A stretch of 12,553 bases of DNA from DASRSE01 sp035656655 (GCA_035656655.1 DASRSE010000095.1:1-12553), one strand, 5' to 3'; positions 1 to 7,087 are shown, counted from the stretch's first letter. A program made the numbers and translations. The notes: generated by a model not told the origin, from the sequence alone.

Positions 1-27
1 AGCTGAAACTATGTAGGAACCTCCGTC

Positions 28-70
28 GGTCAGGTAACGTTGAACTTATGGGGTTTCACCGTTCCTGACC
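28..70 (+). other. Left-end hairpin ahead of the transposase ribosome binding site
   Basis: GGTCAGG (28-34) pairs with CCTGACC (64-70), and AACG (36-39) pairs with CGTT (60-63), with one bulged T at 35. This gives an 11-bp stem and a 20-nt loop. It ends two bases before the GGGAGG at 73-78. In insertion sequences such stems can limit translation from outside transcripts or form part of an element-encoded RNA. The structure is visible in the sequence; its role is inferred. Confidence 0.55.
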
Positions 71-72
71 TT

Positions 73-78
73 GGGAGG
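73..78 (+). promoter_or_regulatory. Ribosome binding site of the transposase
   Basis: GGGAGG lies five bases before the ATG at 84. It supports that start over the out-of-frame ATG at 48 (48 and 84 are both ATGs, but only 84 opens the 338-residue frame). Confidence 0.7.
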
Positions 79-83
79 CGACT

Positions 84-1100
84 ATGTTTTACGTTGGTTT
101 GGACATTCATAGCAAGCACTTTGCGATTTGTGTGTTGGATCAGAATGGGAAGCTGTTCCGCAGGTCTCAGGTGCAGACGTTGGGGGAGTTGCTCAATCTG
201 TTGGAGCGGCTGCCGGAGCGATTTGAAGTTTGTTACGAGGCGAGCTGCGGCTACGGTTTTTATCACGACGTCCTGAAGCCCCTGGCCACGCGGGTCACGG
301 TCGCCCACCCGGGCCACCTGCGTTTGATTTTTCGTTCCCCTCACAAGAATGATCGCAATGACGCCGAGAAACTGGCCAAGTTGTTGTTTTTAGGAGAGGT
401 ACCCGCGGTTTATGTGCCGAGTGTCGATGTGCGATCTTGGCGCGAGCTAATCACTTGTCGTCGTCATCTGATCGAGAAACGAACGATGTCCAAAAACAGC
501 CTGCGAGCGTTGCTGCGGAGCGTGGGAATCCATCCGGCGCGGCGCCCTGGGTTATGGACTAAGGCGGGGACCGCTTGGTTGCGACAGCTCGCCTGGCCGA
601 CCACGACGCAAGCATTGCGGCGGGATCTGCTGCTGGAAGAAATCGACGGATTAAACCGCCAAGTGGCGCGGGTAGAACAAGAACTCGACCGGCTGTCGGC
701 TCATCACCCCGCCGTGTTTCAGGTAATGAGTATTCCTGGCGTGGGGGTCCGAACGGCCGAGGCGGTGGTCAGCTTCCTGGATGATCCCCAACGATTCCCC
801 AACAGCAAAGCCGTGGGTCGGTATTTTGGACTTGTCCCCCGGCAAGATCAATCCGGCGGCACCAATCGACTAGGACATATTACCAAAGCCGGTTCGGCCA
901 CCGTACGGCGATTCTTGACGGAGGCGGCTTGGCAGGCAGTCCGCCGGTCGCCGACCGTGCGAGCTTACTTTGAACGAGTTCGCCGGGGCGATGCGCAACG
1001 AAAAAAGATTGCCCTGGTTGCGACCGCCCACTACTTGGCGCGGGTGATGTATGCCTTATTGCGGCGAGGCGAACTATGGCAAGAAAGTGTCGCGGCCTGA
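84..1100 (+). CDS. IS110 family transposase (DEDD recombinase)
   Basis: A 338-residue transposase, full length for IS110. The N-terminal RuvC-like domain starts with GLDIHSK (Asp7), followed by Glu52 in CYEASCGYG and Asp90/Asp93 in KNDRNDAEKLA, which together make the DEDD site. A helical, coiled-coil-like stretch lies around residues 178-206. The C-terminal transposase_20 domain begins with IPGVGVRTAEAVVSF (217-231). It contains QSGG (256-259) followed by GHITKAGSATVRR; Ser257 fits the conserved serine that acts as nucleophile in IS110 enzymes. Family members cut and rejoin without long terminal repeats and can be guided by an RNA from the element's non-coding end. All key residues are present, so the enzyme looks active. 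The start is fixed by GGGAGG five bases upstream. It is convergent with the membrane protein gene downstream. Confidence 0.96.
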   Translation: MFYVGLDIHSKHFAICVLDQNGKLFRRSQVQTLGELLNLLERLPERFEVCYEASCGYGFYHDVLKPLATRVTVAHPGHLRLIFRSPHKNDRNDAEKLAKLLFLGEVPAVYVPSVDVRSWRELITCRRHLIEKRTMSKNSLRALLRSVGIHPARRPGLWTKAGTAWLRQLAWPTTTQALRRDLLLEEIDGLNRQVARVEQELDRLSAHHPAVFQVMSIPGVGVRTAEAVVSFLDDPQRFPNSKAVGRYFGLVPRQDQSGGTNRLGHITKAGSATVRRFLTEAAWQAVRRSPTVRAYFERVRRGDAQRKKIALVATAHYLARVMYALLRRGELWQESVAA

Positions 1101-1309
1101 CCTCAGTTCAGGCTCAGCAAAAGGGTCCGCCCCATTTCGCTCTTGTCGCTCGGCCCCCTGCTTCGGTGAGGGGCCGAGGCGACGGCGTGGCGAAAGGGGC
1201 TCGGGTAAAGAGTTGACGAGAAGAATACGCAGCGAGTTCAACGTCGAGATCGAGAGTGGGATTCTAGGTTGTACCCCGGCAACAGGCTTGGCGCATGGCG
1301 ACGCCGACT
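1101..1309 (+). ncRNA. Candidate IS110 guide (bridge) RNA in the right end
   Basis: This non-coding stretch directly follows the transposase stop codon. It folds into several stems: a strong double hairpin at 1129-1200, GTTGA/TCAAC (1212-1216 with 1238-1242), and GTTG/CAAC (1268-1271 with 1280-1283). In IS1111-type elements the RNA that pairs with target and donor DNA is encoded in the right end, so this is the expected place. No promoter was recognised, and the pairing loops cannot be named without the empty target site. The structures are seen; the guide role is inferred from family and position. Confidence 0.35.
1129..1200 (+). other. Large two-arm hairpin capped by a UUCG tetraloop
   Basis: The outer arm pairs GCCCC (1129-1133) with GGGGC (1196-1200) and TTTCGC (1135-1140) with GCGAAA (1190-1195), with A1134 bulged. 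The inner arm pairs GTCGC and TCGGCCCC (1145-1157) with GGGGCCGA and GCGAC (1170-1183), with one bulged G. The tip is C-UUCG-G (1161-1166), a very stable RNA tetraloop. Compensating bulges and the tetraloop suggest a selected RNA fold. It may also stop transcription, but no T run follows. Confidence 0.75.
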
Positions 1310-1316
1310 AGCTGAA

Positions 1317-1456
1317 TTGGGGGCGACCGCATATGGTCTTATGGCGCACCGCCACGGCGGTTGATGCCGAATGGATGTCTGGGAAATCCCGCCCTCTTCT
1401 CGCTCTTGGTCTTGACGGAGGCTTCCTCATGGAAGCCGGTTGAAGAATTCGGCCGG
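1317..1456. other. Intergenic region between the insertion sequence and the membrane protein gene
   Basis: No gene is supported here. A small inverted repeat ACCGCC-AC-GGCGGT lies at 1348-1361. A perfect 7-bp hairpin, GGCTTCC-TCAT-GGAAGCC, lies at 1420-1437, about 20 bases past the stop codon of the minus-strand gene. The remainder shows no recognisable promoter or repeat. Confidence 0.5.
1420..1437 (-). terminator. Hairpin downstream of the membrane protein gene, possible terminator
   Basis: A perfect 7-bp stem with a 4-nt loop begins 19 bases after the stop codon of the minus-strand gene. Read on the minus strand it is followed by CTCCGTCAAG, so the U tract of a classical intrinsic terminator is missing. 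Position favours a transcript-end role; sequence alone does not prove it. Confidence 0.3.
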
Positions 1457-3307
1457 CTAGAGTTCCAAATTGCGGAACGCTCGAAAGCCGCTCCGCAATG
1501 GAATGACCGTCGCCAGCACCCCCAGCGCCAGCGCCATGCCGCTGCCAACTCCGAGCGAACGCGGAGGTTCGAGCAGATAGTCGATCCACGCGTTGCCCGA
1601 GTGAATGACCTGCCCGGCAATATACAGATGGCATGGAATGGCGGTAATCAGGACGACTGCCAGAATGAACACGGCGCTGAGCACCAGGTTCAGCGTGCCG
1701 CCAAACCCGGCGGCGATTTTGGAGGGGGCCGCCTCGCGCAAGTCTGGAATCGCCGCTCCGAGCCCAACCGCAATTCCCGATAGTCCCGCGCACAGCACTA
1801 AGCAGTCCAGTTGATGGATCCAGCGGACGATTGCTGGCAAGGGGAGCAGCACGTCGCTCAACAGAATTAGACCGCAACACGGAATCGCCGAGCCGACGCA
1901 CGCGAACAAAAACTTGCTCCAGAGAATGGTTTCACGGCGGATCGGCAACAAGCCGAGAATCCAGAATCGGCGGCCTTCGAGGCTGATCATGGGGAAAATA
2001 AATCGCGTCGTGAACGTCGACAGAATCAGCCCGATCACCGCCACGTTTAAGAAGCCGATCATGTTGATCGGTTGGAGCAAGGTTTCCGAAGGAGTGAAAC
2101 TGCGGATGTTCAAGAAATAGAGCAACAGCAAGCCGAAAAAAATCACGACCTGGGTCCATTGCAGCGGGTCGCGGCGAAACAACCGCACGTCCTTGACGAT
2201 CAGGTGCCGTAAATTGCGCGGCAAGAACCACACCAGCCGATAGACGCAGCGGTCGATCCAAGAAACTCCGGTCCGCTTATGCGATAGCTTTTCGCTCGTC
2301 AACGATTGATAGCTGCGGCGATAAACTCGATCGGCCAAGCGATACGCCAGCATCAAAAAGAACAAGGCGTTCGCCAGCAACAAGGCGAAAAACAAGACCC
2401 CTTGGGCCCAGGGGCGATGCGACCAACTGCCGGTGTCTCCGCGCGCCGTCTCCAACAAGCCCGACGTGAGCCACCAACTCGGCAGAAAATTTTGCTCGAC
2501 GACCTGCAAGCGTTGCGACACATCGTGGAACCATCGCGGCGTCAACAAGTTCTGCTTCGGCAACGTCAACACCGACCAAACCAGATAAACGGCCAGCGCC
2601 GCCGTCAAGGCCGCCATGATCCCCAGCACATGCCGCCGCACCGCGGGCAGCCGGTCAATCACCACTAAGCAGATGATCGCGCCAATGCTCGAGGGGATAA
2701 ACGCGAAGGACGCCATGAACGGGATGATCAGGGCATAATAATACCACGGCGCGCCCATCTCGACGCCATAGGCGACGAGCATGGGACTGCTCAAGAGCAA
2801 GAAGCCCCAACTGCTAAACCAGGCGGCCTCTTGAAATTTGTAGAGAAAAATCCGCCGCTCGCGCAAGCCGGTGGTCAGCAAGAAACCCGCCTCTTCGGAC
2901 CGGTACAAGCCGCTATATAAAATCAAGGCCGACGAAAATGTCAGCAAGATCAACAGCGTGAAAAAGAACAGATTAAACAACTGCTCGACGATCGCCGGAT
3001 AGCCCATCAGCAGGCGATGGCCGTCGCGAAACAAAATGAACAGGCCGATCCAGAAAAAGAGACTCAGTCCGACCACCAGCGTGGCGCGCAACCGCGAGCG
3101 GACCAGCATTCCGCGCAGCAGGCCCAGCCCCGTGCGATAACGGAGCCGCCAGAGAATGGCCGCCTCGGCATTCGACGGAAGCGGCCGCGGCGATGGCTGC
3201 GAGAGTTCGGGCAAGGGACCGGCGCTGGGGGGCAAGGTGAAACGAGAGATCGGCCATTTCGAGCCGCGGCCGTTTCCAATATAATGTTTGGGAGACAGTC
3301 TCGCCAA
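1457..3307 (-). CDS. Polytopic membrane protein, putative ABC exporter permease
   Basis: A 616-residue integral membrane protein with about 12 hydrophobic segments, roughly at residues 75-93, 109-132, 165-181, 189-220 (probably two), 227-249, 301-321, 384-400, 413-432, 462-490, 498-520, 540-560 and 586-604. Two halves are suggested by a charged cytoplasmic stretch at 322-382. The SLEGRRFWILGLLPI segment (442-456), then ETILWSKF, and the VKDVRLFRRDP segment (371-381) resemble putative ABC-2-like exporter permeases. Substrate is unknown and no ATP-binding partner gene is in the window. The listed start is a TTG with no clear ribosome binding site. The first 50 residues are Pro/Ser-rich and overlap a likely promoter, so the true start may lie inside, for example TTG at 3235. 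Transcribed divergently from the SDR gene and convergently with the transposase. Confidence 0.8.
   Translation of the reverse strand: MARLSPKHYIGNGRGSKWPISRFTLPPSAGPLPELSQPSPRPLPSNAEAAILWRLRYRTGLGLLRGMLVRSRLRATLVVGLSLFFWIGLFILFRDGHRLLMGYPAIVEQLFNLFFFTLLILLTFSSALILYSGLYRSEEAGFLLTTGLRERRIFLYKFQEAAWFSSWGFLLLSSPMLVAYGVEMGAPWYYYALIIPFMASFAFIPSSIGAIICLVVIDRLPAVRRHVLGIMAALTAALAVYLVWSVLTLPKQNLLTPRWFHDVSQRLQVVEQNFLPSWWLTSGLLETARGDTGSWSHRPWAQGVLFFALLLANALFFLMLAYRLADRVYRRSYQSLTSEKLSHKRTGVSWIDRCVYRLVWFLPRNLRHLIVKDVRLFRRDPLQWTQVVIFFGLLLLYFLNIRSFTPSETLLQPINMIGFLNVAVIGLILSTFTTRFIFPMISLEGRRFWILGLLPIRRETILWSKFLFACVGSAIPCCGLILLSDVLLPLPAIVRWIHQLDCLVLCAGLSGIAVGLGAAIPDLREAAPSKIAAGFGGTLNLVLSAVFILAVVLITAIPCHLYIAGQVIHSGNAWIDYLLEPPRSLGVGSGMALALGVLATVIPLRSGFRAFRNLEL
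3257..3285 (+). promoter_or_regulatory. Probable sigma70-type promoter for the SDR/pterin operon
   Basis: A perfect TATAAT box lies at 3280-3285, striking in GC-rich DNA. A weak -35 candidate TTTCGA lies at 3257-3262 with 17-base spacing. Transcription would begin near 3292, giving a leader of about 39 nt to the ATG at 3331. The same AT-rich patch reads TATATT on the minus strand, so it may also serve the divergent membrane protein gene. Confidence 0.5.
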
Positions 3308-3330
3308 CGCGGCCTTACTCTTTGCCTCTT

Positions 3331-4098
3331 ATGGCACACGCTTCAGAACTCGCCGGATTGACGGCGGTCGTGACCGGTTCGTCCAGCGGCATCGGCCGCG
3401 CGATCGCGCTGGAATTGGCCGCCGCCGGTGCGGCTTGCTTAATTCATGCCGGCCAAAACGACGCCGCCGCACAGCAAGTCGCCGAGGAAGCGCGCGCCCT
3501 CGGGGTCGAGACCGATGCCGTCACGGTCGATCTGGCCGACGACGAAGGCCCCGACACCTTAATCCGCCGAGCCTGGAAATGGCGCGGCGATGTCGATATC
3601 TGGGTCAACAATGCCGGCGCGGATGTCCTCACCGGAGAGCCGGCCCGTTGGCCCTTTGAGAAAAAGCTGCACCACCTGTGGCGGGTCGACGTTCTGGCGA
3701 CCGTGCGGCTCGCTCGAATGGCCGGCGCCCGCATGAAACAGCGCGGTTTCGGCACGATCTTGAACCTCGGATGGGATCAGGCCGAACAAGGCATGGCCGG
3801 CGACAGCGGCGAGCTTTTCGCCGCCACCAAAGGCGCCGTCATGGCCTTTACCCGCAGCTTGGCGCAATCGCTCGCCCCCGAAGTCCGCGTCAATTGTCTC
3901 GCGCCGGGTTGGGTGAAAACAACCTGGGGAGAAAATGCCTCGGACGCTTGGCAAGATCGGGCGCAGCGCGAATCGCTCGTCGGCCGCTGGGGTACGCCGG
4001 CCGATATCGCGCAGGCGGCGCGGTTTCTGGCCTCGCCGGCCGCCGCGTTTATCAACGGACAAATCATCAACGTCAATGGCGGTTGGAAGCGGTCATAG
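3331..4098 (+). CDS. SDR-fold protein with degenerate active site
   Basis: A 255-residue classical short-chain dehydrogenase/reductase fold. The cofactor-binding TGSSSGIG lies at residues 15-22, DLAD at 67-70 contacts the adenine side, NNAG is at 93-96, and the C-terminal region ends with the usual INGQIINVNGGW (241-252). The catalytic tetrad is largely lost. YxxxK reads FAATK (Phe163, Lys167); the catalytic Ser region reads LNLGWDQAEQG with no serine; and the helix-4 Asn position reads Asp120. NAD(P) binding is therefore likely, but standard dehydrogenase chemistry is doubtful. The ATG at 3331 was chosen over an in-frame TTG at 3322. It is first in a same-strand run with the DHPS-like gene (58-nt gap) and pabB, so a role in pterin metabolism, perhaps a pteridine reductase-like or regulatory one, is an inference. 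Confidence 0.9.
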   Translation: MAHASELAGLTAVVTGSSSGIGRAIALELAAAGAACLIHAGQNDAAAQQVAEEARALGVETDAVTVDLADDEGPDTLIRRAWKWRGDVDIWVNNAGADVLTGEPARWPFEKKLHHLWRVDVLATVRLARMAGARMKQRGFGTILNLGWDQAEQGMAGDSGELFAATKGAVMAFTRSLAQSLAPEVRVNCLAPGWVKTTWGENASDAWQDRAQRESLVGRWGTPADIAQAARFLASPAAAFINGQIINVNGGWKRS

Positions 4099-4156
4099 CC
4101 CGCGCCCTGGAAGGTTCTCTTCTCCCGACTCTCCGATTGCGAGCTCCTCCGCGGCC

Positions 4157-5551
4157 GTGACTCACTATCACTTCATCACCGGTCGTCTGGCGGAACATGC
4201 GCTGCGGCAGGTGCTCGCCGCGCTCGCGCCGAGCGTCCCCTTCGATTATTCCGTCGAAGTGCTCAATATCACCGTGGCCGCGCTGATGACCCCGGCTTGG
4301 ATCGCAGCTCGCCTTCATTGCCCTGCCGGCGCGGATAAAGTTTTCGTCCCCGGCTACTGTGCAGGAGACTTGGCGCCGATCGCCGCGGCGGCATGCTGTT
4401 CTGTGGAGCGCGGCCCGCGCGACCTGCGCCGGCTACCTCAGTTTTTTGGCCGCCCGGTGGCAAACTCCGGCTACGGCGGCTACGACATCGAGATTCTGGC
4501 CGAAATCAACCACGCGCCGAGTCTTTCCAGAGAGCAGCTTTTGCAATCGGCCGCCGAGTTGCGCGCCGCGGGAGCCGACTGGATCGATCTGGGCTGCACA
4601 CCCGGCTCGATCTGGAGCGAAGTGGGCGACGCGGTCCGAGCCTTGCGCGGGGCCGGGCATCGCGTCTCCATCGACAGCCTCCAACCCGCGGAGATTGAGC
4701 CGGCGGTTCAAGCCGGCGCGGAGTTGGTCCTCTCGGTGAACGGTTCCAACCGCGAGCGCGCCGCCGATTGGGGCTGCGAGGTGGTGGCGATTCCGGACGA
4801 CCCGCACACGCTGGCCGGCTTGGATGAAACGGTCGATTTTCTCGCGAGCGCCGGCGTCCGCTTGCGCATCGATCCGATTCTTGAGCCGATCGGATTTGGC
4901 TTTGCCGCTAGTCTCGGACGCTATCTCGCCGTTCGCCAGCGCTATCCTGACGTCGAAATGCTGATGGGCATTGGCAATCTGACGGAGTTGACGGATGCCG
5001 ATTCGGCCGCGATCAATGTGTTGCTGCTGGGCTTTTGTCAGGAGCAAGGGATTCGCAGCGTCCTCACGACGCAAGTCATTCCATGGGCAAAAACCTCGGT
5101 CCGCGAGTGCGACTTGGCGCGGCGGCTGGTCTTTCATGCGGTGCAGCAACAGGTCTTGCCAAAGCGTCTCGAGCCGCGATTGGTCCTCCTCCGAGGCGCC
5201 GAGCCCTTGCCACATGAAGCCGATTATTTTTCCAATCTCGCGGCCCAGATCACGGACCACAACTACCGGCTGTTCGCCGAGCAATCGGCGTTGCATCTGG
5301 TGGCTGCCGGACTCCATTTGCAGGATCGCGATCCATTCGCCTTGTTTGCGCAACTGTTGGCCACGCATCCGCGGAATCTCGACCTGGGGCACGCGTTTTA
5401 TCTCGGCTTTGAATTGGCGAAAGCGACCACGGCCTTGACGCTAGACAAAGAATACCGGCAAGACGAAGCCCTCGATTGGGGCTTTCTAACGGCAGAAGAA
5501 AAACTGCACCGCTTGCCGCGAACTCCCGCCGCGCCCGATTCTAAACCGTGA
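4157..5551 (+). CDS. DHPS-like pterin-binding protein (probable DUF6513 type)
   Basis: A 464-residue protein. Residues 1-110 form a distinct N-terminal domain (ITGRLAEHALRQVL, then FVPGYCAGDL at 63-72). Residues 115 to about 330 resemble the pterin-binding TIM barrel of dihydropteroate synthase: AGADWIDLGCTPGS (138-151), VSIDSL (170-175), LVLSVNGSN (190-198), RIDPILEPIGFGF (237-249) and MGIGNLTEL (270-278) sit where DHPS has its conserved loops. About 130 further C-terminal residues are specific to this family. Relatives occur with methanopterin-linked C1 genes in methylotrophs and planctomycetes and are thought to join a pterin to an aminobenzene derivative. The reaction here is inferred. 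The GTG at 4157 was chosen because homology-like sequence starts there and the frame further upstream overlaps the SDR gene. It lies 58 nt after the SDR gene and 48 nt before pabB. Confidence 0.88.
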   Translation: MTHYHFITGRLAEHALRQVLAALAPSVPFDYSVEVLNITVAALMTPAWIAARLHCPAGADKVFVPGYCAGDLAPIAAAACCSVERGPRDLRRLPQFFGRPVANSGYGGYDIEILAEINHAPSLSREQLLQSAAELRAAGADWIDLGCTPGSIWSEVGDAVRALRGAGHRVSIDSLQPAEIEPAVQAGAELVLSVNGSNRERAADWGCEVVAIPDDPHTLAGLDETVDFLASAGVRLRIDPILEPIGFGFAASLGRYLAVRQRYPDVEMLMGIGNLTELTDADSAAINVLLLGFCQEQGIRSVLTTQVIPWAKTSVRECDLARRLVFHAVQQQVLPKRLEPRLVLLRGAEPLPHEADYFSNLAAQITDHNYRLFAEQSALHLVAAGLHLQDRDPFALFAQLLATHPRNLDLGHAFYLGFELAKATTALTLDKEYRQDEALDWGFLTAEEKLHRLPRTPAAPDSKP

Positions 5552-5599
5552 GCCAAAAGCTCTTGGCCTGTCCACTCCGCGTTTGCTGCTCGTTCGCAG

Positions 5600-7081
5600 A
5601 TGACTGTGAAAATCGCCGAACCGCTGATCGAAGAGTTTCCGCCGGGAACGGACGCGGAATCGGTATTTCGGGCGTGGAGCGTTTTGCCCCATTGTTTGTT
5701 TCTGGACAGCGCCCGCCGCGACTCGCTGGTGGGCCGCTATTCGTTCGTCGCCGCCGATCCTTTTCAATTCTGGCAGCGGGCGGCCGACGCGGGCGATCCG
5801 CTGGGTGCCGTCCAAGCCGAATTGACCAAGCATCCGAGCCGGACGCTCGCCGATTTGCCTCCGTTTCAAGGGGGCGCGGCGGGTCTGCTGAGTTACGACC
5901 TTGCCCATAGCCTCGAGCGCTGGCCGCGCCCGCAATTCGACGAATTTCAAGTGCCCGATTTGGCAATCGGTTTCTACGACGTGGTGGCCGCTTTCGATCA
6001 CGTGGCGAATCGCAGCTGGCTAATCTCGCAAGGCTGGCCGGAGCCAGTGCCGAGCCGGAGATTGCATCGAGCCTATGATCGGCTCAAGTTTTTTCACCAA
6101 TTGTGGCGGCATTGCCCGTCTGATCAGGACGCTCCGGCGGAACGCGCCGCGGCCGCGCGCTTTGCCGCAGAACATCCGGCGCGCGTGGTTTCCGCTCCGC
6201 GGCCGGCTGCCACGCGCGGACCCCTCGCCCGCGATCAGCTTGCGCCGCAATTTGAAGTCGCGGGACCGCTCGGGCTGACGAGCAATTTGTCGCGGGCGGC
6301 CTATCTCTCGGCAATCCGCCGCGCCTCCGAATACATTCGCGCCGGCGACCTCTTTCAAGTCAACCTCGCGCAGCGGCTTTTATTTCCGGCGGGCAATTCG
6401 CTCGAGCTCTATCGCCGGCTGCGAGAACGCAATCCGGCGCCTTTTGCCGGCTATTTTGACCTCGGAGAGTTTCAAGTGCTCAGCGCGTCGCCGGAGCGTT
6501 TTTTGCAAGTCCACGCCGGCGAAGTCGAGGCTCGGCCGATCAAAGGGACGCGGCGGCGGACGGCTCGACCCGAGGCCGACTTGTTTGCCGGCGACGAATT
6601 GCAGGCGAGCGAAAAGGACCGCGCCGAAAATGTCATGATCGTCGACTTGCTGCGCAACGATCTCTCACGCGTCTGCCGTCCGGACTCGGTCCGAGTTACC
6701 GAACTGTGCCGGCTCGAGCTGTACGAGTATGTCCAGCATCTCGTCTCGGCGGTGCGCGGCCAATTGCAGCCAGGACGAACGGCGCTGGACCTGTGGCGCG
6801 CCGCGTTTCCCGGCGGTTCCATTACCGGCGCTCCCAAGGTCCGCGCGATGGAGATTATCGCCGAGCTCGAACCGACCGCCCGCGGCGCCTACTGCGGGTT
6901 GCTTGGCTACGTCGGTTTTGACGGCAACTCCGACGCGAACATCCTGATTCGAACCATTACGGCAGGCCGCGGCTGGTGGCAGTTTCCGGTGGGAGGCGGG
7001 ATCGTCGCCCAGTCTGACCCAGAACGCGAATATGACGAAACTTGGCACAAGGCCGAAGGCCTACTGCGAGCGCTGGTTTGA
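5600..7081 (+). CDS. pabB: Aminodeoxychorismate synthase component I
   Basis: A 493-residue chorismate-utilising enzyme that makes 4-amino-4-deoxychorismate, the precursor of p-aminobenzoate. The N-terminal domain spans roughly residues 1-165. The catalytic domain has FQVNLAQR (252-259), SASPERFL (295-302), PIKGTRRR (313-320), DLLRNDL (349-355), FPGGSITGAPK (403-413) and GGGIVAQSDPEREYDET (465-481). The lysine in PIKGT (Lys315) separates PabB from anthranilate synthase TrpE, which usually has PIAGT. An Ala/Pro/Arg-rich linker of about 55 residues (172-226) joins the domains. No PabA glutaminase or PabC lyase lies nearby. Following the DHPS-like gene by 48 nt, it probably supplies p-aminobenzoate for folate or tetrahydromethanopterin. 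The ATG at 5600 lacks a clear ribosome binding site. Confidence 0.94.
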   Translation: MTVKIAEPLIEEFPPGTDAESVFRAWSVLPHCLFLDSARRDSLVGRYSFVAADPFQFWQRAADAGDPLGAVQAELTKHPSRTLADLPPFQGGAAGLLSYDLAHSLERWPRPQFDEFQVPDLAIGFYDVVAAFDHVANRSWLISQGWPEPVPSRRLHRAYDRLKFFHQLWRHCPSDQDAPAERAAAARFAAEHPARVVSAPRPAATRGPLARDQLAPQFEVAGPLGLTSNLSRAAYLSAIRRASEYIRAGDLFQVNLAQRLLFPAGNSLELYRRLRERNPAPFAGYFDLGEFQVLSASPERFLQVHAGEVEARPIKGTRRRTARPEADLFAGDELQASEKDRAENVMIVDLLRNDLSRVCRPDSVRVTELCRLELYEYVQHLVSAVRGQLQPGRTALDLWRAAFPGGSITGAPKVRAMEIIAELEPTARGAYCGLLGYVGFDGNSDANILIRTITAGRGWWQFPVGGGIVAQSDPEREYDETWHKAEGLLRALV

Positions 7082-7087
7082 ACGGGC

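Larger units (their letters stand above)
1..1316 (+). mobile_element. IS110/IS1111-type insertion sequence (boundaries tentative)
   Basis: The element is defined by its intact transposase (84-1100) plus structured non-coding flanks. The 7-base word AGCTGAA occurs at 1-7 and again at 1310-1316, after the last hairpin of the right flank. If it marks a duplicated core or target, the element is about 1.3 kb, a normal size for the family. A short left end and a roughly 200 nt right end is the arrangement known for the IS1111 subgroup. No classical terminal inverted repeats were seen, as expected for IS110. The left boundary could lie before the window. Codon use in the first third (many T-ending codons) looks less GC-rich than in the neighbouring genes, consistent with acquisition. 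Confidence 0.6.

Noticed and set aside
1051..1311. 86-residue open frame across the transposase 3' end and right end
   Set aside because: It overlaps the transposase in another frame and then crosses strong RNA-like hairpins; composition is low-complexity Arg/Gly/Ser.
1308..1901. 197-residue minus-strand open frame inside the membrane protein gene
   Set aside because: Frame-shifted shadow of the membrane protein with Arg/Ser-rich composition.
3322..3330. TTG as start of the SDR gene
   Set aside because: The ATG three codons later gives the usual SDR N-terminus; no ribosome binding site favours the TTG.
3935..4156. Upstream extension of the DHPS-like gene by 74 codons
   Set aside because: It overlaps the SDR gene in another frame and reads as Arg/Pro-rich shadow sequence; family-like sequence begins at the GTG at 4157.
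4433..5392. 319-residue minus-strand open frame opposite the DHPS-like gene
   Set aside because: Arg/Gln-rich antisense shadow of a clear coding gene with no recognisable motif.
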